From contig JAJFJS010000080.1 of NCBI GenBank assembly GCA_021773815.1, positions 1-64,000 on the forward strand: a DNA stretch of 64,000 nucleotides, written 5' to 3'. Source of the stretch: Gammaproteobacteria bacterium. GTDB taxonomy: Bacteria > Pseudomonadota > Gammaproteobacteria > Steroidobacterales > GCA-2729495. This document shows, piece after piece, positions 33,405 to 41,908 of the stretch. The notes beneath the pieces are model-generated. The model worked only from the letters and a program-made list of their open reading frames with translations. It searched no databases and had not been told where the DNA came from. A program made the position numbers and the translations under genes. Each line of letters begins with the position of its first letter. The stretch's first letter is position 1.

Positions 33405-34271
33405 TTACAGCCAGTAGACGAAGATAAACAAACCGAGCCAGACGACGTCGACGAAGTGCCAGTACCAGGCGACACCTTCGAAGGCGAAATGCTTCTTCGG
33501 CGTGAAATGCCCCTTCAGGCAGCGCAGCCAGATGACGAGCAGCATCGTTGCGCCGATCGTGACATGCAGGCCGTGGAAACCGGTCAGCATGAAGAATGTC
33601 GCCCCGTACACGCCTGTTTCCAGCGTCAGGTTCAGATCTTTATATGCGACGATGTATTCTTCGGCCTGCAGACCGATGAAGATGAAGCCGAGGATAAAAG
33701 TCAGCGCGAGAAACGTGTTCAGGACGCCGCGCTTGCCGGCTTTCAGCGCATGATGCGCAACCGTCAGCGTCACGCCGCTGGTCAGCAGGATCGCGGTGTT
33801 GATCGCCGGGATGCCCATCGCCGCCATCGGCTCGAATGCACCGCCATTGTTGCCCGGGCCGTTCGACGGCCAGGTTCTCTCGAAGCCTTCCCAGAGCAGC
33901 TGGTTGGTAAAGAAGTTGTTACCCTCGCCGCCGAGCCACGGCAGCGACAGGTTGCGCGTGTACCAGAGTGCGCCGAAGAAACAGGCAAAAAACATGACTT
34001 CGGAAAAAATAAACCAGAACATGCCCATGCGAAACGACATATCGACCCTGTCGTTATAGATGCCGTTCTCGCTTTCGCCGATGACCTCGCCGAACCACAC
34101 GAAGACCATCCAGATAACGATCGCCACACCGACATAGGCCGCGTACTGACCGATCTCACCGCCGTTCAGCAGGATCGATAAACCGCCCATCATGATGAAC
34201 AGGCCGATCGAAGTGATCAGCGGCCAGCTCGTCGACTCGGGAACGAAATATTTACTCGAAGCTTGTGCCAT
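33405..34271 (-). CDS. ctaE: Cytochrome c oxidase subunit III
   Basis: A 288-residue seven-helix protein. Family stretches include FWFIFSEVMFFACFFGALWY, NTAILLTSGVTLTVAHHAL and GFHGLHVTIGA near the C-terminus, then WHFVDVVWLGLFIFVYW. It completes the aa3-type oxidase core. It follows ctaG on the minus strand at a 33-bp gap. Confidence 0.97.
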   Translation of the reverse strand: MAQASSKYFVPESTSWPLITSIGLFIMMGGLSILLNGGEIGQYAAYVGVAIVIWMVFVWFGEVIGESENGIYNDRVDMSFRMGMFWFIFSEVMFFACFFGALWYTRNLSLPWLGGEGNNFFTNQLLWEGFERTWPSNGPGNNGGAFEPMAAMGIPAINTAILLTSGVTLTVAHHALKAGKRGVLNTFLALTFILGFIFIGLQAEEYIVAYKDLNLTLETGVYGATFFMLTGFHGLHVTIGATMLLVIWLRCLKGHFTPKKHFAFEGVAWYWHFVDVVWLGLFIFVYWL

Positions 34272-34304
34272 GGCGGGCGATTCCTCTGACTGGCGGGTGC
34301 GGCG

Positions 34305-34850
34305 CTAGTTCTGCGCGACCTGATTAGTGGCAAAAAATGTATATGACAGCGTCAACCGGTCGATATATTCCGGCAGTTCCGGGTCGACGACGAACTGCAG
34401 TGGCATGTCCCTGCCTTCCTGCGCAGTGAATTTTTGGGACGTGAAACAGAAGCACTCGGTTTTCTGGAAAAACCGGACTGCCTGGCCCGGCGCGATGCTC
34501 GGCACCGCCTGACCCACGAGTTCCCGGTCGGTCAGGTTCTTGGCGTAGAACGTCGTGTCGTACATCTGGCCCGGACGCACTTCCATGCTGGCCACCGCGG
34601 GATGAAACTCCCAGGGAGCGTATTCGTTCAGCGAGGCAACGAACTCGACGGTAATGATCCGGTCATCGACCGGCACCCGGGTCTCGACGACCGCAGCCTC
34701 GAGATCGAACTTGCCGCCGAGGCCGGTAATATCGCAAAAGACGTCGTAGATCGGTACGAGCAGGAAGCCGAATGCAAACATGCCGAGCGCCAGCCCGACG
34801 AGCTTGATGAGCAGTCGGCTGTTCTCGCGCGCGGCGGGTTTATCGTTCAT
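34305..34850 (-). CDS. ctaG: Cytochrome c oxidase assembly protein CtaG/Cox11
   Basis: A 181-residue protein with one N-terminal helix and a periplasmic immunoglobulin-like domain. It has the copper-binding motif CFCF (KTECFCFTSQ) and delivers copper to CuB of subunit I. Position between ctaD and ctaE is standard. Confidence 0.95.
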   Translation of the reverse strand: MNDKPAARENSRLLIKLVGLALGMFAFGFLLVPIYDVFCDITGLGGKFDLEAAVVETRVPVDDRIITVEFVASLNEYAPWEFHPAVASMEVRPGQMYDTTFYAKNLTDRELVGQAVPSIAPGQAVRFFQKTECFCFTSQKFTAQEGRDMPLQFVVDPELPEYIDRLTLSYTFFATNQVAQN

Positions 34851-34857
34851 CGGCAGC

Positions 34858-34989
34858 CTAGCCCCGCAGGCCCATCAGCATGATAAAGCCGATGAAAACT
34901 GCAAACGCGACGAGGCCCAGCACGATCGCATTCGTGCGAATCTTGCGTCGGCGATTGTCATCATCCGTTGTCATTGCCTGTGCACCCAT
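34858..34989 (-). CDS. Small single-helix oxidase-associated protein
   Basis: A 43-residue product (MGAQAMTTDDDNRRRKIRTN, then a single membrane helix), starting five bases after the ctaD stop and ending eight bases before ctaG. The second ATG (34974) is also possible. Tiny one-helix proteins at this position are often annotated as cytochrome oxidase small assembly proteins. Its place and hydrophobic profile support it as real. Confidence 0.7.
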   Translation of the reverse strand: MGAQAMTTDDDNRRRKIRTNAIVLGLVAFAVFIGFIMLMGLRG

Positions 34990-34994
34990 GTCGG

Positions 34995-36602
34995 TCAGTG
35001 CGTCGCGCCATAGCGCGGCGTATAGACCGGCGGCACTTCGAACGTGTGATACGGAGCCGGTGACGGTACGGTCCATTCCAGTCCCTCGGGGTTGTCCCAG
35101 ACCTCGGCCGTCGCTTTCGCACCGCCCTTGACGCACTTGTATATGACGTACACGAGCAGCAGTTGCGAGAAGCCGAAGCCGAATGCGCCGATGCTCGACA
35201 TCATGTTGAAGTTCGTGAACTGTACGGCGTAATCCGGAATACGGCGCGGCATACCCGCGAGGCCGACGAAATGCTGGGGGAAGAACGTCAGGTTGACGAA
35301 GATCGTCGTGAGCCAGAAATGAATCTTACCGAGACGCTCGTCGTACATATGCCCGGTCCATTTCGGCAGCCAGAAGTAACAGCCGGCGATGGCCCCGAAC
35401 AGCGCGCCCGGGACGAGCACATAGTGAAAATGCGCGACGATGAAATACGAGTCGTGATACTGGAAGTCCAGCGGCACCATCGCCATCATGACGCCCGTAA
35501 ATCCGCCGATCGTGAACAGGAACAGGAAGGCGATCGCAAACAACATCGGCGTTTCGAACGTCAATGCGCCCTGCCACATCGTCGCGGTCCAGTTGAAGAT
35601 CTTCACACCGGTCGGGATCGCGATCAGCATCGTCGCGAACATGAAGAACATTTGTCCTGCCAGCGGCATGCCGACCGTGAACATGTGGTGTGCCCAGACG
35701 ACACAAGACAGAAAGGCGATACAGGCCGTCGCGTAAACCATCGCGTTATGGCCGAACAGCGGCTTGCGCGAAAATGCCGGAATCACGTGCGAGATGATGC
35801 CGAACGCCGGCAGGATAATGATGTAGACCTCCGGATGACCGAAGAACCAGAAGATATGCTGAAATAGCACCGGGTCTCCGCCGCCGGCTGCCTCGAAGAA
35901 ACTCGTGCCGAAAAACTGGTCCATCAGCAGCATCGTGACGCCGCCGGCCAGCACCGGCATGACCAGGATCAGCAGGTAGGCCGTGATCAGCCAGCTCCAG
36001 ACGAACATCGGCATCTGCAGCAGCGACATCGACGGCGTCCGCAGGTTCAGGATTGTCACGATGATGTTAATGGCCGCCATGATCGACGAGATGCCGAGCA
36101 GGTGAATGGCAAATATTGCGAACGGGAATGCGTCGCCGGTCTGCAGGACCAGCGGCGGATACAGCGTCCAGCCCGAAGCCGGCGCGCCGCCCGGCATGAA
36201 TAGCGTCGAGACCAGCAGTGTCGCGGCGAACGGCAGCAGCCAGAAGGACCAGTTGTTCAGCCGCGGCAGGGCCATGTCCGGCGCGCCGATCATCATCGGG
36301 ATCATCCAGTTCGCGAAGCCCGCGAAGGCCGGCATGATCATGCCGAATACCATGATGAGCGCATGCATCGTCGTCATCTGGTTGAAGAAATCCGGGTCGA
36401 CGAATTGCAGCCCCGGCTGGAACAGCTCGGCGCGAATGATGAGCGCCATCAGCCCGCCGACAAACAGCATCACTAGCGCGAACACGAGGTACAGCGTGCC
36501 GATATCCTTGTGATTCGTCGCAAACAACCAGCGCTTGATGCCGGTATGGACCGGCCCGTGATGGTCGTGACTATCGTGCATGTCTGCCACAGTGGCGCTC
36601 AT
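34995..36602 (-). CDS. ctaD: Cytochrome c oxidase subunit I
   Basis: A 535-residue, 12-helix heme-copper oxidase subunit. Metal ligands are seen in THALIMVFG, FFGHPEVYIIILP, WAHHMFTVG and VAHFHYVL. It reads NHKDIGTLY near the start. The sequence is of the A-type (aa3). Located downstream of ctaC, 53 bases apart. Confidence 0.98.
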   Translation of the reverse strand: MSATVADMHDSHDHHGPVHTGIKRWLFATNHKDIGTLYLVFALVMLFVGGLMALIIRAELFQPGLQFVDPDFFNQMTTMHALIMVFGMIMPAFAGFANWMIPMMIGAPDMALPRLNNWSFWLLPFAATLLVSTLFMPGGAPASGWTLYPPLVLQTGDAFPFAIFAIHLLGISSIMAAINIIVTILNLRTPSMSLLQMPMFVWSWLITAYLLILVMPVLAGGVTMLLMDQFFGTSFFEAAGGGDPVLFQHIFWFFGHPEVYIIILPAFGIISHVIPAFSRKPLFGHNAMVYATACIAFLSCVVWAHHMFTVGMPLAGQMFFMFATMLIAIPTGVKIFNWTATMWQGALTFETPMLFAIAFLFLFTIGGFTGVMMAMVPLDFQYHDSYFIVAHFHYVLVPGALFGAIAGCYFWLPKWTGHMYDERLGKIHFWLTTIFVNLTFFPQHFVGLAGMPRRIPDYAVQFTNFNMMSSIGAFGFGFSQLLLVYVIYKCVKGGAKATAEVWDNPEGLEWTVPSPAPYHTFEVPPVYTPRYGATH

Positions 36603-36655
36603 ACGATCTGCTCCGTCTCTGGTTTTGTTTCTGTTGGCGCGTTATCCGGCGCGAG

Positions 36656-37447
36656 TCAGCCGGCTTTGCCGGATTTTTGTGCGGCCAGCCACGCCGCGTA
36701 GTCTTTTTTCGACAGCACTTCGACGACCACCGGCATGAAGCCGTGGTCCTTGCCGCAGATCTCGGCGCACTGGCCGCGATACGTGCCGGCCTCGTTGACC
36801 TTGAACCAGCCCTCGTTGATAAAGCCCGGCACGGCGTCCTTCTTGACGGCAAAGGCCGGCATCCACCAGGAATGCAGCACATCGTTGGCGGTGATCAGGT
36901 AGCGAATCTTGGTGTCGACCGGGATGACCAGCGGCCGGTCGACGTCGAGCAGATAGTTCGGCACCGTTTTCGGATCGATGTTCGATCCGCGGCGGCGTGC
37001 CTCGTTGCTCGCGCGTGCCAGAGTGCTAAAGAAGCCGACGTCTTCGCCGATATACTCGTAATGCCATTTCCACTGGTAGCCGGTGATCTTGATGCTCATC
37101 TCGGTGCCGCGGGTGTCCTCGATTTCCACGAGCGCGCGGGCCGTCGGTATGGCCAGAACGAGCAGGATCACTATCGGGATTACGGTCCAGATGATCTCGG
37201 CCACCGTATTGTGCGACCAGGTCGCCGGCTGCACGCCCTGGGATTTACGGAACCGGAACATCGCGATGATCATCGCGCCGAACACGACAACTCCGATGCC
37301 TACGCAGATCCAGAACGCGAACATATGCAGGTCGAACGTCTGCGCGCTGATATCCGTTACGCCCACGGGAAGATTAACCGCCCAGTCAGCATGCGCCGCC
37401 GGTGCAGCAAATAGCGAGCCGAGTAACGGCATCCAGAATCTGTTCAT
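36656..37447 (-). CDS. ctaC: Cytochrome c oxidase subunit II
   Basis: A 263-residue protein from MNRFWMPLLG (GGAG upstream), with signal peptide, two membrane helices and a periplasmic CuA domain. CuA ligands are H (DVLHSWWMP) and C-A-E-I-C-G-K-D-H-G-F-M. There is no fused cytochrome c domain, so an external cytochrome c is the likely donor. First gene of the oxidase operon. Confidence 0.97.
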   Translation of the reverse strand: MNRFWMPLLGSLFAAPAAHADWAVNLPVGVTDISAQTFDLHMFAFWICVGIGVVVFGAMIIAMFRFRKSQGVQPATWSHNTVAEIIWTVIPIVILLVLAIPTARALVEIEDTRGTEMSIKITGYQWKWHYEYIGEDVGFFSTLARASNEARRRGSNIDPKTVPNYLLDVDRPLVIPVDTKIRYLITANDVLHSWWMPAFAVKKDAVPGFINEGWFKVNEAGTYRGQCAEICGKDHGFMPVVVEVLSKKDYAAWLAAQKSGKAG

Positions 37448-37971
37448 TAAATTGCTCCGATCCCTTCGGCCTTTTTCGACCGTCGAATACAACATTTTAA
37501 CTGCGGCACATGCGCCGCGCATGTGCCGTCGCCCGCGCGCAGTCGGGGGACCGAGCGTGCCAACGTCAGCACGGCCGAAAAATCGTCCGACCGGGATATC
37601 AGCAATCGATCGCGATCCGCTCGAAAATGGATCGGCAGGCGCAGTGCCGGATGATCTTGCTCAACTTCCCTTTCGCAACCGCTAGCCCGAACACCGCCCG
37701 GGACTGCCGAATCTTCCGCTGTCAAATTGTTCCACTATGATTTTGACGTCATCCGCCAGTCACGCTCCGAAAATCGACCGGAGCGGCACCGTCACTGCCA
37801 ACGATCACCGCCCGAATGGGCGGCGTATGCAGAAATCGGACAAACCGCGGGAACGCGGTATGTTACTGGAAGCCCGAAATCTGCGCAATCCGGGCATACC
37901 GAGGGTCGTGTTGCGGGCAAGTGGGTGGTCGCGGCCGAGCGGGCGCCGCGGCCGGCTCGCTGGTGCCCCGG
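37448..37971 (-). other. Intergenic stretch upstream of ctaC
   Basis: About 520 bases with no supported gene; frames on both strands lack binding sites and family likeness. It includes small GC hairpins (around 37807-37824 and 37846-37859). The ctaC promoter should be in the part near 37450-37600, but I cannot point to a clear one. Confidence 0.45.
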
Positions 37972-38805
37972 TCAATGCGCAGGGCCGCGTGGTGTCCTGC
38001 CGATCTGCCCGATCGGTATCTCGATGTCGCCGCGGCGTGTACCGGCCCATGCCAGGCCGGAGATCACTTCGACGGTGACGGGCAGCTTGCCGTCGGTGTC
38101 GCGCAGCTGGTCGTAAGCGGCGGCAAGGCGCCGCCAGGCGCCACGACCGGTCAGCGCGGCATTTCTGTTCGAGGTCGCGTTCGTCGAGCCGGCATGGCGC
38201 AGGTCACGCATCAGCCGGTCGAGATCATCGTAGGTCACGGTCAGGGTCTGGCTGTCGAGAACCGGCTCGATGAAGCCACTTGCGGCAAGCATGTCGCCGA
38301 GTTCCTGAATCTCGACAAACGGCGCGATATGCGTGTAATGGTCGGCGGTTGCCCACGCGCGTCCGAGCTCGATGAAGCTCCTGCGGCCAAAGGTCGTGAA
38401 CAGCATCAGGCCCGAATCGTCGAGTACGCGCCGTGCCTCGCCAAGCGTGGCGACCGGGTCCGGGCAGTGGTGCAGCATCAGGTTCGAGTAAATGAGGTCG
38501 ACGCAACCGTCTGTCAGTGGCAGCCGTGCGGCGTCGGCACAGACGGCGGCTTGCGTCGCGCCGGCCGCGAGCATGGCCGGTGCCAGGTCGACGGACACAA
38601 TCCGTGCGTCCGGGAAGCGTTCGCGCAGCCCGTTCGTCGCGCCGCCGGTGCCGGCGCCGAGATCGAGGATCAGCTCCGGCGTCGCGGCGACGACGAGCAG
38701 CCGCGTGAGCAGCCGTTCCCGAACCTCACGATGCAGGAAGTCGGCGGCGTCGAAGCCGGCCGCCGCCCGTGCGAACGCGCGGCGAATGCGCTGTTGGTCG
38801 ATCAT
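37972..38805 (-). CDS. bioC: Malonyl-ACP O-methyltransferase BioC
   Basis: A 277-residue SAM-dependent methyltransferase that starts pimelate synthesis for biotin by masking malonyl-ACP as a methyl ester. Motif I is LDLGAGTGGATNGL; motif II-like PLTDGCVDLIYSNLMLHHC and FGRRSFIELGRAW follow, as in BioC. It is on the same strand downstream of bioB, about 250 bases away. No bioF, bioH or bioD is between. Confidence 0.88.
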   Translation of the reverse strand: MIDQQRIRRAFARAAAGFDAADFLHREVRERLLTRLLVVAATPELILDLGAGTGGATNGLRERFPDARIVSVDLAPAMLAAGATQAAVCADAARLPLTDGCVDLIYSNLMLHHCPDPVATLGEARRVLDDSGLMLFTTFGRRSFIELGRAWATADHYTHIAPFVEIQELGDMLAASGFIEPVLDSQTLTVTYDDLDRLMRDLRHAGSTNATSNRNAALTGRGAWRRLAAAYDQLRDTDGKLPVTVEVISGLAWAGTRRGDIEIPIGQIGRTPRGPAH

Positions 38806-39052
38806 GGCTGGCCGGGGAAGGTGGGTCGGTCGGCGGCTATTCTATCGTTGATCCAGGTGGTCGATCCAAATGGTCGATGCGGGTCGTTGATCCTGCCGGG
38901 CCCGGCTGCGGTCGATCGCGGCGAGATGATAGCGGCGAGTTGCCTGCGGTCGCGCCCGCCCCAAAGAGATGGTCGGCGGGGATGCGTCGGGGGCCGGCAT
39001 CGGCGCCGTGCCCGAATCTGCTTCGCGACCGGCAGCGACTGTGGCCGGCGGC

Positions 39053-40090
39053 TCAATCGATGCCGGCGGCGCCTCGCTCGCTCGACAGATGGTCGACGGC
39101 CCGGCCATGGCCTGCGGGTTCGGGCTGCAGGCCGAGTCGGCTGAGCAGCCGCCGGTCCTGGTTCGTGTCCGGGTTGTCGGTGGTCAGCAGTTTGTCGCCG
39201 AAAAAGATCGAGTTTGCACCGGCGAAGTAGCACAGCGCCTGCAGTTCGTCGCTCATCTCGCCGCGACCGGCGGACAGGCGGACGTGTGAGGCGGGCATCA
39301 GGATGCGGGCGACGGCGATGATGCGCACGAAATCCAGCGGGTCGACTTGCGCCGGCGGTTCGCTGTCGAGCGGCGTGCCGGCGACCCGGACGAGCCGGTT
39401 GATCGGCACGCTGCCCGGATGCGCCGGCAGCGTCGCGAGCGTGTGCAACATGTCGATCCAGTCGTCCTCGCCCTCGCCCAGCCCGATGATGCCGCCGCAA
39501 CAGACCTGCAAGCCGGCATCGCGCACCGCCTGCAGCGTGTCCAGCCGATCCTGATAGGTCCGCGTTGTGACGACCTGCGGGTAAAACGATTCGGACGTAT
39601 CGAGGTTGTGGTTGTAGTAGTCCAGGCCTGCCGACTTGAGCTGCTGCGCCTGTACAGGCGTCAGCATTCCGAGCGTGGCGCAGGTTTCCATGCCCAGCTC
39701 GTGCACGGCCGCGACCATCTCGGTGATCGCGTTCATTTGTTTGGGTTTCGGGCTGCGAAACGCGGCGCCCATACAGAACCTCGTTGCGCCGCCGGCCTGG
39801 GCCCGCGTCGCGGCGACGACGACGTCTTCGAGTGACATCAGCGCCTCGCGTTCGACGCCGGTATCGAACCGCGCACTCTGCGAGCAATAGCCGCAGTCCT
39901 CCGAACAGCCGCCGGTCTTCACGCTGAGCAAAGTGCTGATCTGGATCTGGCCCGGATCGAAATGGCGGCGGTGTGTCGCCTGGGCGTTGAACAGCAATTC
40001 ATTGAACGGCAATGCGAACAGGTCGGCGATCTCGGCGCGTGACCAGTCGTTGCGGACCGGGGTGATATCGGAGGGCGAGGGTTGCGACAT
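39053..40090 (-). CDS. bioB: Biotin synthase BioB
   Basis: A 345-residue radical-SAM enzyme inserting sulfur into dethiobiotin. The radical-SAM motif [11 protein letters not shown] is at about residues 61-71. Other family features are [30 protein letters not shown] and [15 protein letters not shown]. The last roughly 25 residues are a divergent tail. Divergent from comF. Confidence 0.97.
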   Translation of the reverse strand: MSQPSPSDITPVRNDWSRAEIADLFALPFNELLFNAQATHRRHFDPGQIQISTLLSVKTGGCSEDCGYCSQSARFDTGVEREALMSLEDVVVAATRAQAGGATRFCMGAAFRSPKPKQMNAITEMVAAVHELGMETCATLGMLTPVQAQQLKSAGLDYYNHNLDTSESFYPQVVTTRTYQDRLDTLQAVRDAGLQVCCGGIIGLGEGEDDWIDMLHTLATLPAHPGSVPINRLVRVAGTPLDSEPPAQVDPLDFVRIIAVARILMPASHVRLSAGRGEMSDELQALCYFAGANSIFFGDKLLTTDNPDTNQDRRLLSRLGLQPEPAGHGRAVDHLSSERGAAGID

Positions 40091-40176
40091 GAATCTTTCC
40101 GTTTGCGCCGGTTAATGGGCTGTGACGACGGGTGTGCAGCGGGACAGTATGGTGTGCATGATTTGGCTGTCAACCA

Positions 40177-40914
40177 GTGATGCACGCGAAGGTTGACCAG
40201 GCGCTGGACTGGCTCTGTCCGCGGGTCTGCGTATTTTGCGGTCTCGCCTCCGGCCCGGACGCCTGCTGCCCCGGTTGCCGGGACGACCTGCCGTGGATCG
40301 AGCGGCCGTGCTGCGGCTGCGGGACGCCGCTGGCCCCGGCCCACCCGACGGATCGATGCCCGGGTTGTGCCGCCGGCGCGGACGATATGCGCATCGTGTC
40401 GGCGTTGATCTATGCCTATCCGGTCGATCGCCTGATTGCCAGCGCCAAATTTCGGCAGCGCCTGGATTTTGCCGGCGCGCTTGGGGAAATGCTTGGCGCC
40501 TACCTGTGCGGCCTGCGCGGTGAGTACGCGTTGACGAGACCCGACCTGATCGTGCCGGTGCCGCTGCATCGTCGCCGCATGGCGGCACGCGGCTTCAACC
40601 AGGCGGAGGAAATTGCGGCGCCGGTCGCTCGCCGGCTCGGCGTGCCGCTGCGCGCCGATGTACTGCGTCGGGCGCGCGATACGCCTGAACAGACATCGCT
40701 GACCGGCCGTGCCCGGCGGCGGAACATAACCGGCGCGTTCACGGCGCCGCGCAGCCTGAACGGTTTGCATGTCGCGATCATCGATGATGTCTGGACGACC
40801 GGCACGACGGCGCGTGCCGTTGCGCGTGCGGCGCAAGCGGCCGGCGCCGGTGCGGTGCAGGTCTGGACGGTCGCCCGCACCGTCGGTCCGCGCGGCCGGT
40901 CACACGACCCGTGA
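40177..40914 (+). CDS. comF: ComF family phosphoribosyltransferase-like protein
   Basis: A 245-residue protein with an N-terminal Cys-rich zinc segment (CVFCGLAS, CCPGCRDDL, CCGCGTPL, CPGCA) and a C-terminal phosphoribosyltransferase-like domain with PRPP loop VAIIDDVWTTGTTA. ComF/GntX proteins are linked to DNA uptake in naturally competent bacteria. Type IV pilus genes in the window (57-62 kb) fit such a role. The start could be either of the first two Met codons. Confidence 0.92.
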   Translation: MMHAKVDQALDWLCPRVCVFCGLASGPDACCPGCRDDLPWIERPCCGCGTPLAPAHPTDRCPGCAAGADDMRIVSALIYAYPVDRLIASAKFRQRLDFAGALGEMLGAYLCGLRGEYALTRPDLIVPVPLHRRRMAARGFNQAEEIAAPVARRLGVPLRADVLRRARDTPEQTSLTGRARRRNITGAFTAPRSLNGLHVAIIDDVWTTGTTARAVARAAQAAGAGAVQVWTVARTVGPRGRSHDP

Positions 40915-40942
40915 CCCTTGCGACGCCGGGCGGCGCCCGCTG

Positions 40943-41854
40943 TCAGGCGACAGCGCGGAACGTATAGTCGAGCAGAATGCCGATGAAGATCGCGGCGCCG
41001 ACGTAGTGATTGTTCAGGAAGGCGCGGAAGCAGCGCTCGGGTTCCCGCTGGCGGATCAGCCAGTACTGGTAGCCGAACAGCGCGGCGGCGACCAGGGTCC
41101 CGGCAAAGTACCATCGGCCAAGATGGGCGGCGGCGCCGATCAACCAGAACGCCAGCATCAGGATGACCTGCAGTAACGCGATGATAAAAACGTCGGCGCC
41201 GGCGAACAGGATCGCCGTGGACTTGACGCCGAGTTTGCGGTCATCGTCACGGTCCACCATCGCGTAGATCGTGTCGTAGATCACGGCCCAGACGACGACG
41301 GCGAGCCAGATCAGCCATGCCAGCCGCGGAACCTCACCGGTCTGGGCGGCGAATACCATCGGTATGCTCCAGCCGAACGCCGCACCGAGAATCAATTGCG
41401 GCGCCGCGATCAGGCGCTTGGCGAATGGATACGCGATGGTCAGCACGGCGCCGACGATCGCCAGCGCCTGTGTCAGGCGGTCCAGCGTCAACACCAGCGC
41501 GAGCGCGATGAGGCCCAGCGCAATAAACAGCACGATGGCCTCGGCGGGCGCCACCTGACCGCTGGACAGTGGTCGGTCGCGCGTGCGCGCTACCTGGCCG
41601 TCGATATTCCGGTCGGCGAAATCGTTGATGACGCACCCGGCCGAGCGCATGATGATGACGCCGCAAACGAAAACCAAAAAGATCCGCGGATCCGGGTGGC
41701 CGTCGGCCGCAATCCACAGCGCCCAGAGCGTCGGCCATAACAACAGCCAGATACCGATCGGCTTATCCAGCCGCATCAGCATCGCGTATTGCCGAATCTG
41801 GTGGGCCAGCTCGCCGCTCATCGAGCGATTCGGATTCTGCCGTTGGGTCCCCAT
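40943..41854 (-). CDS. ubiA: 4-hydroxybenzoate polyprenyltransferase
   Basis: A 303-residue membrane prenyltransferase of ubiquinone synthesis. Two Asp-rich motifs bind Mg-diphosphate: NDFADRNIDGQVARTRDRP (about residues 77-95) and YDTIYAMVDRDDD. Eight to nine hydrophobic segments. It is preceded by recG on the same strand and converges with comF. Confidence 0.95.
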   Translation of the reverse strand: MGTQRQNPNRSMSGELAHQIRQYAMLMRLDKPIGIWLLLWPTLWALWIAADGHPDPRIFLVFVCGVIIMRSAGCVINDFADRNIDGQVARTRDRPLSSGQVAPAEAIVLFIALGLIALALVLTLDRLTQALAIVGAVLTIAYPFAKRLIAAPQLILGAAFGWSIPMVFAAQTGEVPRLAWLIWLAVVVWAVIYDTIYAMVDRDDDRKLGVKSTAILFAGADVFIIALLQVILMLAFWLIGAAAHLGRWYFAGTLVAAALFGYQYWLIRQREPERCFRAFLNNHYVGAAIFIGILLDYTFRAVA

Positions 41855-41908
41855 GTCCAGAGAATAGCAGTCTTTACCGTGCCGGAATCCGTGCGCACTG
41901 CGCAGAAA

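Noticed and set aside
38802-39887. Minus-strand frame of 361 codons covering bioB
   Set aside because: Out of frame with bioB, Arg/Gly-rich, no binding site.
40091-40176. Possible BirA operator between bioB and comF
   Set aside because: GTCAACC and GGTTAA fragments are present, but spacing does not fit the known operator.
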